Positions 27,434 through 36,303 of a stretch of DNA of 64,000 nucleotides are shown in pieces. Location: contig SAAB01000010.1 of the NCBI GenBank assembly GCA_009929615.1, positions 1 through 64,000 of the forward strand, read 5' to 3'. The stretch is from Clostridia bacterium (lineage in GTDB: Bacteria; Bacillota; Clostridia; Lachnospirales; Lachnospiraceae). Position numbers and translations under genes: made by a program. The notes under the pieces are model-generated. The model worked only from the letters and a program-made list of their open reading frames with translations, had not been told where the DNA came from and made no database searches. Position 1 is the stretch's first letter, and each line of letters begins with the position of its first letter.

Positions 27434-30400
27434 TTAAAAGTCTTCCTCTTTCTTACGCATCTTGTAACCTGTCACTGCTAAAACTGCAATTGCCATAAGC
27501 AGAACTGCATAGGCAAGACTGTTATTTGAAGCATCTCCTGTTTTAACATTATTATCTGTTCCTGCTGTTACTGCAGTCTGTGTATCTCTTACAACAATCA
27601 GATTATCAAAATAACCCGATTCTGTTAAGGCATAGCCTGCGCCGCTGGATACGCTGCCACTGACAGCACTTACTTTTCCATCGGTTCCCATCTTAAAGAC
27701 GCGATTCTGAGTAAGCACTTCATAGCCTGCCGGTGCTTTTGTTTCTTTCAGGTTATATTCCTCACCGCCAACCAGCTGTCCATTCATCGTAATAGTTCCA
27801 TCAGCACCTGTTGTCACTGTCATAGATGTACTTCCATCTGCAAATTTTCCGGTAACCGTAAATTCTGCACCCTGAAGTCCTGTGTCCGACGTGGTACCTG
27901 TCTTTCGAATACGAAGTTTGGTCTTGTAGTTATAAAATGCATGTCCATCGCTCATCAGCTCAATTGGCTGACTGAAATCACTGAACTGATTAAAAGTAAA
28001 TTCAGCAGACTCTATGGTTGCTATTGGATTACCAGCAGCATCTCTTCCGGTTGAACCATAGCCGGCAGCCGTCTGGGTTTCTACCAGTTTATAAGTTCCC
28101 CAGTCGATATTGCTGATATTCAACTGTCCATTTTGTGTTTTGAGATTCTCCTGAACCGCTGTAAATGTTCCTGCTGCCTCATCCTTCTTCATCAGAGCGA
28201 ACACAGCATCATTCACTGCCGCCTGGTTTTCACCATCTGCTTTATGAAGGATAACCGAACCACGAAGTCTTGTATTGATAACTCCTGCCTCACCGGTATT
28301 TCCCATTGTATCAGTGAATCTATCTGTTGTCAGGTTTTCGCCATTCAGTGTAATCACTGTATTGTGGTCTGCTTCTTTCACTGTGAAGGTTGTTTTGAAG
28401 GATTCATGTTCTTTGCCGCTGCCCTGCTTCTGTGCAATATCATAACCGGCCGCTGAAGTTTCTTCTAAGGTATAAGTACCTGTTTCCAGATTTTCAAAAA
28501 GGACTTTTCCTTCGCCGTCTACGACTTTGACTTCCTTATAATCTGTACCTGTTAAAGTGAACTCAACCCACTGAGTAATTGGCTGATTATCCTCATCCAG
28601 TTTTGTCAGAGACAGGGCTGCTTTCGCCTTTTCATTGGCAATACTCATATCCTGCATATCTGCATTTTCCGCATCATCTGCCACCTGAAGATACTTGCTG
28701 TAATCTTCCGGCGTCTGACCTTCATCATAGAGAATTTCTGCTCTTGTACGGCGTTTGCCGTCCGCATCTTCCTGACTTACCATTTTAAAGTATACCGGTT
28801 TCTCTAATGGTGCATAACTTGCCGGTCCCGTTGTTTCCTGAAGTTTATAGATATAATCCGTTCCTTCGCCGGATTCAATCAGAACCTTGGATAAAGTAAC
28901 TTCACCCTGCTCATTTGTACCAAAGCTTCGAGTTTCCTCCTCGGTTCCACCTGCAAATACACCGGTCACACTAAAGATAGCACCTGTCAGACTTTCGCCA
29001 TCCATGTCTGTCTTTTTCAGTTTCAGTTCAATTGGTTCATCTCGCTGGGTAATGACCGGATTGCCATCCCCATCATAATCTACCCAATAACCGTTATTCC
29101 CTTTATCTCCGGTCTCACCAATTAAGGAAATTTCCAGAGCCGGTTCACCTTTAGCATTTAATTTTGCTCCTGCAACTTCAAACTGAACATCGATACCCAT
29201 TTCAAAACCATTCGGAGGAACAACTTCTTTAATCCGATAGGTTTCTCCTACAATCAGGCGGCCTTTTAATGCATTGTTTAAATCGTCCTGTCCTGTTGTC
29301 GTTACAGTGATTGTTGCCTCTCCAGCTGCACGTGAAGCCTTTGCCTCAACTGCCTGGTATCTGTCTGCCGCAAATCGGCCTGTAATTTCAAAGGTGCAAT
29401 TTGCCAGCAATGGGTCCTCTGTATTTCCAATCGCTGACATATCCCGTTTGAAAATCATCATACCTGTCGGCTGATTCCAGAAAGTCATCTGACGATTTGC
29501 TTCATCATAAGCTGCCACATCACTTTCCAGACCTTTTACAACTCCGTCTTTCCCCATGGTAAATGTAACGCTAAACAGTTCCGGATGTTCTGCCAGAACA
29601 GGCATTGCACCTTCCGGTGCCTTCGTTTCTGTCAGTGTGTACGTATCTCCACCAATCAACTCACCTGTAATCGCCTCGGCCTCTGTGCCGGATGTAAACT
29701 TAATTTCTGTATTTCCACCGGCAAAGGTCTTTCCACTCTCCGGTGTCAATGTGAATTCCGCACCAGCCAGACCCGTTTCTGTAGTGTCACCTACCAGACG
29801 TTTCAGGAAGGATATAGCGATTTGTGAATCTAAAACGGTAAGTATTTCGATATTACTGTCTGTCGTGTCTGTTACAGAAGAGGTTGCCTTGCCATCTGCA
29901 TCTACGGTAAACTCAATATCAGCAGCAAGCATATATCCCTTTGGAGCCTGAGTTTCTTTCAGTATGTAGGTATTACCTGCAATCAGTTTTCCATTAAGGC
30001 CATCCGCCATATTGCTGTCATTTAAAACAATCTTTTCAGCATCATTTGTAAATGCACTGCCTTCTTTTGGAGTCACTTCAAAGACGGCATCCTGTAATGT
30101 CTTTTTACCCTCTGCATCCTTCTTCACAATGCCTATCTGAATCGGTGTATCCACTGCCGTGATAGTATTGCTGAAGAATGTACTTTCGGTCATTACATAT
30201 CCCTCACCTGTTGTCACATTGCCACTGACTGCTGTCACCTTACCATCAGTATCCATCGTAAATACCAAGTCTGTAGTGATAAGTTCATAGCCCTTTGGTG
30301 CTTGTGTTTCATGGAGCGTATACTGCTCGCCACCGATTAAAACGCCTTCCAATGTAATTTCGCCATTTGCCACAACGACCGGCAGACTACCGGTTACTGT

Positions 30401-33400
30401 ATGACTTTCTGCATCTACATATTTACCTGTCAGAGTAAATTCTGCACCATCCAGACTGGTTGCACCATCTGTACCGGATTTCTGAATCTTAAGCTTCGTC
30501 TTATAATTATAGAAATTATGTTCATCTACTTTTAATTCAATATCCTTTGTACTTGTACGATTTATTGTAAATTCTACTGTTGCCAGAACATCATTGGTTG
30601 CACTATCCGTTGTGCTGTATCCATCTTTCGCCGTTGTTTCAACCAACTGATAAGTTCCCCAGTCAAGACCTGTAATGGTCAGCTGTCCCGCTGCGTCAAG
30701 CTCTGTTCCTGTCAGATTCTCTGTTGGAACCTCCTCATATTCATAACTGTTGCCCGTAAAGAGATTCTTCAGCCAATCACCAAATCCACCGGACGCCTGT
30801 TTCTTGAGCAGTTTGAATTCAACACCTTTAAGTGCATCATGACTCACGCCATCTTCTTTATAAAGGGTGACACTTCCTAAACTTCTAGGATTAGTAATAC
30901 CATTTTCATCATAGGTTCCTGTTATATTGGAAGCTCGCCCCGAAGTTCCCAGGGTTTCCTGGTTCAGGGTAATTGTCTGTCCATTGTCGGCTTCGCCAAT
31001 GACGATATCCGCTTCAAACGGTGTTGTTATATTATAGCCTGTTGCCGCTGTTTCTTTAATATGATAGGTTCCCTTTGTCAAACCGGCAAAGGTAACGACA
31101 CCATGTTCATCAATGTTTTCTGTCTGAGTCGAAAAGGCGGTTACACCTGACGGATAGGTTTTGCCATCCGCATTATTACTAAGTTTTTCCAGCTTGAAAG
31201 TGACATTTTTATCAATCGCTGTTTTATCTGCTGCATCATATTTCGTCAAAGAAATGGATGCACTAAACGGACTATTTGTAACCGGTACGGTTTGAACCGC
31301 CGGCTGAGTTGTTCCCGAGGTTACAATAGTCGCCGTACCTGCAGGTCCGGCCATCAATGTGGAATCTGCCGTGGCCAGCGTTTCAACAAAATAATAGGTG
31401 CCACTCGGCAGTCCATCCGCTAAGGTTTTCCCCGACTCTGAAGCATTCGTCGCCGTATTGTTCTGGCTTGTCCACTCACCGTCTTCATTGGTAACAACAG
31501 CTGTTGTAATCACTGTATCATTTGCAGGGACCGGTGTTGCTCCCGTCTGACGGTATAAAGTAAATGTAACCCCCTCTAAGCCGTCCGCACTGCCTGTCAA
31601 ACCTTTTTCGAGTTTGATATGACCACGAATCCGTGAATCTGTAATCGCTACCACATTGTTCGTTGTACCGCTGATTTTACCATCATCACCGATAGCGAAT
31701 GTACGGTTTCCTGCTGTCAGATAGCCACTTGGTGTTTTTGTTTCACTGATAGTATAAGTTCCGATAGGAAGCCCTTCTATATTACCTGTTGTAGAATCAA
31801 TAGATAGCACATTATATTTAGCATCCGTGCTACTCTTTGTAAGGGCATAGCCATCAGTATCATGCTTCCATGTAAATACTGCACCACTGGCATCGGATAC
31901 AGTTAACTCCACCCCCGCATCTATAATCTCTGCATTGGTTTCACTGTCCAGTTTGGAGAGTTTAAAGCGAGTAAGCCAATTATGTATGCTCACTGCCTCC
32001 TTATATCCATCTGTTCCAACAGTTCCTGCCACATCAACAGCTGGATCTTTCCTTTTAAAAAATCCACTTGGAACTGTAGGCGTTGTTGTCCCGTCCGGAT
32101 TCACAACCACTTCCTCCAGGCTGTAGGTTATAGGCTGTGCAGTTCCTGCTGTATCATAGCTATATTGCGCCAGACCTTCAAAGTCCACTGCCACAAGAGT
32201 TATAGCACCACTAAAAGTAAACGTCTTTACAAGCGGTGTTCTAAAAGATTCGCCATTCTTCTTTAATTCCACTGTAACCTGTGTACCAGCCGCCGGATAA
32301 TAATTATTATCTGTAGTTCGCCACGACTTAGTGGCTCGAACAGTCATGGTCGGTGTCAGACTATTCGTCGTCGATGTAACCGATGCAAACTGGTCATCCG
32401 ATGCTGTTGTAACCGTTCCTGCAACAATCTGACTATTGTCTGCTGTCACAGCCGTCGGGTTCAGTGTAACTCCCCGCTCAAGCTTATTACAAACCTCATC
32501 CTTCTCATACCCTGCCGGTGTAATTTCCACTGCCGCATAGATATATTCTGTACCTGCCGTATTCTTTTTAGGGAAAGGTCCAAATTCCATCATTACCGAA
32601 TTATTCTGACCATCCTGGCCATTCGGTGCCTGTACCCGTAAAATAACATATTTATCCGAAGTATTCTTTACCTGTTCCCAATCGCCGCCTTCAACTTTTC
32701 TAAACAAGGCAAAATCTGCCTTCCAGGTTGCTCTTGTTGCATCGGTTACACTTCGGGTATCGTAAGCATCATTACTGTCATTTATCCATTGTTTTCGAAT
32801 ACGCACAGAAACATTTGTATTATCTTCCAATGTATTGGTAATCCCCGTAACATCTGCCGTGTTTCCAGTGGATAACGTAAGCCGTGCACTTGGTGTATAT
32901 GGACTTTCATTACTTGTATAAGCAATATCTGTCGTCGCTGTAAAATTAACCGTATATCCGCCTTCGATTGTTCCCGACGGATTGACTGTACCGCCGATAT
33001 TCACCTCTACAGCCTGATAAGACACCGGCACAATATTCCCCGAATCCTCAACATAGGCTGGGAGTTCACTGTAAGAAGCACCCCAGGATGTTGCCGCAGA
33101 CAAGGTCTTAAATCCTGTATCTGAGGCAGTTGGGAAACTAACACTGGCTTTCTGCCATGTACCACTCGTTCCAATCTTGGCATATAATTCAACAATCACC
33201 TGTGTTGGACGAAGTCCATAGGCATCATCACCACTCCATGTCTTCGTTACATTCAGTGATTTTTTGTTGGTATTTGTTAATACCGGCATCGTAATATTCC
33301 CACCAGCTGCCACTGTTCCTCTGGCAGAATCTACTCTGCCGTTATCACTTGCTGTATATCCTGTTACCGTCGACTCTACGATTACATATTTCCAGGCCAC

Positions 33401-36265
33401 AGCACTCGGTGCATAGCGGTCAAGATTGGAAATCGTATACGTCCACTCATTTGCGTTTGATGGGGACTGACTCCATGTCATATAATTGGCATTTTCTGGA
33501 TTTGTCGTCTGTACCGTAATCTCTTCTTCCGGAATTGCCGGAGCTCCACCTTCCAGGGCCTGAGCAGGAGCATAACGGTAGACCTTCATATTATTTGCAG
33601 CAAAATCACTCATTGCCGGTCTGGTATTATAGGTATTTCCATTATCGTCCCACACCTTACTGCCCGTTACAGAAATATTTTCCACATCCGGCTGATAAGT
33701 GTTGGTAAAAGAAATACTCTGAGGTGCTGCTATCGTTGCCGCTGCATCTAAGACGAAAGTTGCTGATTTCTGAGGCTTGGTATTATTCGCCGTATCTGTA
33801 TAACTGTATCCTAAAAGAAGCGTTTCTTCTATATAGTAATAATAGTTCTTTCCTGTAGGTGCATAAATTCTCAGCTTGGAATCTGTGAAAGTCTTGCTGC
33901 CGGAAGTTGCATTTCCCGCTGGCAATATCTGGGTTTCCACCAGTTCCGGAGCTGTCACACTGATATCACTATCCGAAATGTGAATGGTATTCGTATTCTT
34001 TGAAGCATCATTTGAAACGTATTGACGATAAAGCTTAAATTCAACCCCCGGATAACGATACTTTCCGGCTAAATCTCCTGCCAGTATACCACTCCAGTTT
34101 TTATCCACCTTCAAATGACCTGTGTTCTTCTCATCTGAAGTATCATAAACATTTGTAATAATAAAGTCGTTGACTTCACCCGGAAGTTTCTCATAGGTCG
34201 TTGCTTCCAGATTCGTCGCATTCGCCACTTCTTCTTCAACAGAATAAATATAGAGTCTGCCCTGCTCATTATATTTAGGCAATGGTTCATTCGCTGCATT
34301 CTTACTTATTGTAAAACCAAAATTATTGGTTCCTGCAATTCGGGTCAGTTCTGTCATGGACGCAATATTCTTTTCCATTTCAGACGTGGCAACACCTTGC
34401 GCAATTCGATTCACCGTGATTTTCAACTCCGGAAAATCCGTTGCAGGCCATCCGGATGGAACATTCTGCCATACTTTTCGTCCGGAAATCGTAACATCTG
34501 CTCCGATACGATTCAAAAACCAGCCATTTTCCGGAATCATCTGAAAGTCTTCCTCTCCGGTTCCTGCTGTTTTAGAAAGGGTATAGGTTGCCCCATCGGT
34601 TCCCAGAACTGCAAAGCTTGTGGATTCTGCCCCTGCTGTCGGTTTTGTATTAAAGAATTGCACCGGCATATAATCAAAGGCTTCCATATTCACTTTGCAG
34701 CCTTCCGTTGCAAAGTATAAAATTTCTGCACCATTTTCATCGTACATCGGCAGATTATCATCAAAAATACATGCCCATTCATAAGCATTTGTACGTGTCC
34801 AGCTTCTGCGTGGATATGGGGCAACCTCCTTAACGGTTCGGGTTGTTCCATCTGCATTCAAAGTGGCACTGTACAAAGTCATAAAGATATCCGGTCTTAC
34901 TCCCCGGCTATAGTTATACTCATCCTGCCATAACTTGTTAAAGGTTACCACCTTTGTTGCCGAACGGCGGTTGGCCAATTCAATATTCTGAGTATCCTGC
35001 ACATAAGTTGCCTTATAACTCTGGGCAACCTGCTGACACTGATATGGTGCAGCCAGATTCTGTTCTTCAACTGTATAATGAAGAATTCGTCCTTTGGCAT
35101 CATACTTTGGCAGGTTATAGAAATAGTAGGACTTTCCATCACCTGTTGATAAAGTCTGCGCCGATGCCACGGACGTACCTGTGTCATTTTTTATATCCAC
35201 ATCTGACGGGCTTCCAATAACATCATTGACCGTTACCACGCCCTTGCTGGCATCATCTGTATTCGCTGTGCCCTGTATAGTCACCGATGTATCTGAATAG
35301 CCATCATCACCATCGGTCTTTAATACAAGGACAACATTACTCGGCCGGTTATTATTTTCATTATTGCCATCCAGCCAGGTTTTATCAACTTTTACATTCA
35401 CCGTTCCAATACGACGGTTGGTGACCTGTAATTCACCTTTTTCTCCAACACCATAATAAGCTTCGTAAATATAGCTGCTGTCTGCACCTGTAATACGGTC
35501 GATGGTTGCTGATGTACCATTTACCCGGTCTGGTGCGCCACCGGTACTCTCCGTATATGCTGCTCCCGAATTATAAACATCATATTCGGCGGAGCTTCCT
35601 GTACCAATGCCGACTTCACGAATGTAGTACTGGTCATTTCCCAGATTACCATATAGAAGATTTTTATCTGCATCATACTCGGAAATATCAAGCTGGGCAC
35701 GCCAGTTCTGAGCACTTGTCAAAGTATAAGTTCCAAAGTAATGGTCACTTGTTTCGTCCCCTTGGGCTTTACGATAAAGAGCAATCTGTACAGGCCGTCT
35801 ATTTGGTTCATCACCATCATCCAGCCATTCTTTACGAATCCAGATGGATTTGCCCGGTCCTACAGGTGCGTTCTTTAACTGACAGTCAAAATATTTATTA
35901 TTTTCATCTATGACATCATAAGCGACTCCGGAATACCAGCTTGGAGTGGATGAAGCTTCATTAACGACATAGGTATACTTCATGCCATCTTCATCGTATT
36001 TTGGTAAATCCGTATATTCATAAAAGAAGTTATCAGCTGCATCTAAGGTAACATGGGATGTTCCTTGTGTTTTGTCTCCTTTTATCCATGTAAATGGTGT
36101 CGCATCATCTCGGTACAGGTCCATAGCAACACTTGCATTCGCCGGTGCCTTTTTACCATAAATGGTATGACCATCGCCATCTGTCAGAACATCACCGCTA
36201 TCATCCAACTGGGCCCACAGTTTGTCCACCGTATAAGTTGTTGTACCCTTTAACTGATTGGTCAC
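27434..36265 (-). CDS. Giant CnaB/SpaA-repeat surface adhesin, C-terminal part
   Basis: A 2943-residue frame that continues the upstream 880-residue frame after a one-base frame change (36307-36364). The first half (to about residue 1435) has about ten CnaB-type modules of 125-160 residues, each starting V-x-K-x-W and ending near a T/N-N-T strand. The second half has about a dozen SpaA-type modules of about 110 residues (LxKxD...GAEFTLTG...ETxAPxGY). Lys, Glu and Asn at module ends fit self-forming isopeptide bonds. The C-terminus has NVKTGD, a hydrophobic helix and KMRKKEEDF, a divergent sorting signal. No sortase gene is in the window. The ATG at 36265 has no good ribosome site, supporting a split gene. 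Confidence 0.9.
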   Translation of the reverse strand: MTNQLKGTTTYTVDKLWAQLDDSGDVLTDGDGHTIYGKKAPANASVAMDLYRDDATPFTWIKGDKTQGTSHVTLDAADNFFYEYTDLPKYDEDGMKYTYVVNEASSTPSWYSGVAYDVIDENNKYFDCQLKNAPVGPGKSIWIRKEWLDDGDEPNRRPVQIALYRKAQGDETSDHYFGTYTLTSAQNWRAQLDISEYDADKNLLYGNLGNDQYYIREVGIGTGSSAEYDVYNSGAAYTESTGGAPDRVNGTSATIDRITGADSSYIYEAYYGVGEKGELQVTNRRIGTVNVKVDKTWLDGNNENNNRPSNVVLVLKTDGDDGYSDTSVTIQGTANTDDASKGVVTVNDVIGSPSDVDIKNDTGTSVASAQTLSTGDGKSYYFYNLPKYDAKGRILHYTVEEQNLAAPYQCQQVAQSYKATYVQDTQNIELANRRSATKVVTFNKLWQDEYNYSRGVRPDIFMTLYSATLNADGTTRTVKEVAPYPRRSWTRTNAYEWACIFDDNLPMYDENGAEILYFATEGCKVNMEAFDYMPVQFFNTKPTAGAESTSFAVLGTDGATYTLSKTAGTGEEDFQMIPENGWFLNRIGADVTISGRKVWQNVPSGWPATDFPELKITVNRIAQGVATSEMEKNIASMTELTRIAGTNNFGFTISKNAANEPLPKYNEQGRLYIYSVEEEVANATNLEATTYEKLPGEVNDFIITNVYDTSDEKNTGHLKVDKNWSGILAGDLAGKYRYPGVEFKLYRQYVSNDASKNTNTIHISDSDISVTAPELVETQILPAGNATSGSKTFTDSKLRIYAPTGKNYYYYIEETLLLGYSYTDTANNTKPQKSATFVLDAAATIAAPQSISFTNTYQPDVENISVTGSKVWDDNGNTYNTRPAMSDFAANNMKVYRYAPAQALEGGAPAIPEEEITVQTTNPENANYMTWSQSPSNANEWTYTISNLDRYAPSAVAWKYVIVESTVTGYTASDNGRVDSARGTVAAGGNITMPVLTNTNKKSLNVTKTWSGDDAYGLRPTQVIVELYAKIGTSGTWQKASVSFPTASDTGFKTLSAATSWGASYSELPAYVEDSGNIVPVSYQAVEVNIGGTVNPSGTIEGGYTVNFTATTDIAYTSNESPYTPSARLTLSTGNTADVTGITNTLEDNTNVSVRIRKQWINDSNDAYDTRSVTDATRATWKADFALFRKVEGGDWEQVKNTSDKYVILRVQAPNGQDGQNNSVMMEFGPFPKKNTAGTEYIYAAVEITPAGYEKDEVCNKLERGVTLNPTAVTADNSQIVAGTVTTASDDQFASVTSTTNSLTPTMTVRATKSWRTTDNNYYPAAGTQVTVELKKNGESFRTPLVKTFTFSGAITLVAVDFEGLAQYSYDTAGTAQPITYSLEEVVVNPDGTTTPTVPSGFFKRKDPAVDVAGTVGTDGYKEAVSIHNWLTRFKLSKLDSETNAEIIDAGVELTVSDASGAVFTWKHDTDGYALTKSSTDAKYNVLSIDSTTGNIEGLPIGTYTISETKTPSGYLTAGNRTFAIGDDGKISGTTNNVVAITDSRIRGHIKLEKGLTGSADGLEGVTFTLYRQTGATPVPANDTVITTAVVTNEDGEWTSQNNTATNASESGKTLADGLPSGTYYFVETLATADSTLMAGPAGTATIVTSGTTQPAVQTVPVTNSPFSASISLTKYDAADKTAIDKNVTFKLEKLSNNADGKTYPSGVTAFSTQTENIDEHGVVTFAGLTKGTYHIKETAATGYNITTPFEADIVIGEADNGQTITLNQETLGTSGRASNITGTYDENGITNPRSLGSVTLYKEDGVSHDALKGVEFKLLKKQASGGFGDWLKNLFTGNSYEYEEVPTENLTGTELDAAGQLTITGLDWGTYQLVETTAKDGYSTTDSATNDVLATVEFTINRTSTKDIELKVDEHNFYNYKTKLKIQKSGTDGATSLDGAEFTLTGKYVDAESHTVTGSLPVVVANGEITLEGVLIGGEQYTLHETQAPKGYELITTDLVFTMDTDGKVTAVSGNVTTGEGYVMTESTFFSNTITAVDTPIQIGIVKKDAEGKKTLQDAVFEVTPKEGSAFTNDAEKIVLNDSNMADGLNGKLIAGNTYILKETQAPKGYMLAADIEFTVDADGKATSSVTDTTDSNIEILTVLDSQIAISFLKRLVGDTTETGLAGAEFTLTPESGKTFAGGNTEIKFTSGTEAEAITGELIGGDTYTLTETKAPEGAMPVLAEHPELFSVTFTMGKDGVVKGLESDVAAYDEANRQMTFWNQPTGMMIFKRDMSAIGNTEDPLLANCTFEITGRFAADRYQAVEAKASRAAGEATITVTTTGQDDLNNALKGRLIVGETYRIKEVVPPNGFEMGIDVQFEVAGAKLNAKGEPALEISLIGETGDKGNNGYWVDYDGDGNPVITQRDEPIELKLKKTDMDGESLTGAIFSVTGVFAGGTEEETRSFGTNEQGEVTLSKVLIESGEGTDYIYKLQETTGPASYAPLEKPVYFKMVSQEDADGKRRTRAEILYDEGQTPEDYSKYLQVADDAENADMQDMSIANEKAKAALSLTKLDEDNQPITQWVEFTLTGTDYKEVKVVDGEGKVLFENLETGTYTLEETSAAGYDIAQKQGSGKEHESFKTTFTVKEADHNTVITLNGENLTTDRFTDTMGNTGEAGVINTRLRGSVILHKADGENQAAVNDAVFALMKKDEAAGTFTAVQENLKTQNGQLNISNIDWGTYKLVETQTAAGYGSTGRDAAGNPIATIESAEFTFNQFSDFSQPIELMSDGHAFYNYKTKLRIRKTGTTSDTGLQGAEFTVTGKFADGSTSMTVTTGADGTITMNGQLVGGEEYNLKETKAPAGYEVLTQNRVFKMGTDGKVSAVSGSVSSGAGYALTESGYFDNLIVVRDTQTAVTAGTDNNVKTGDASNNSLAYAVLLMAIAVLAVTGYKMRKKEEDF

Positions 36266-36303
36266 TGTTGTCAGGCTTGTTCCATCTTCCTGTATGGTGG
36301 TTT

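Noticed and set aside
28133-35913. Many plus-strand open frames opposite the adhesin gene
   Set aside because: They lack ribosome sites and recognisable domains, and mirror the codon pattern of the long minus-strand gene.
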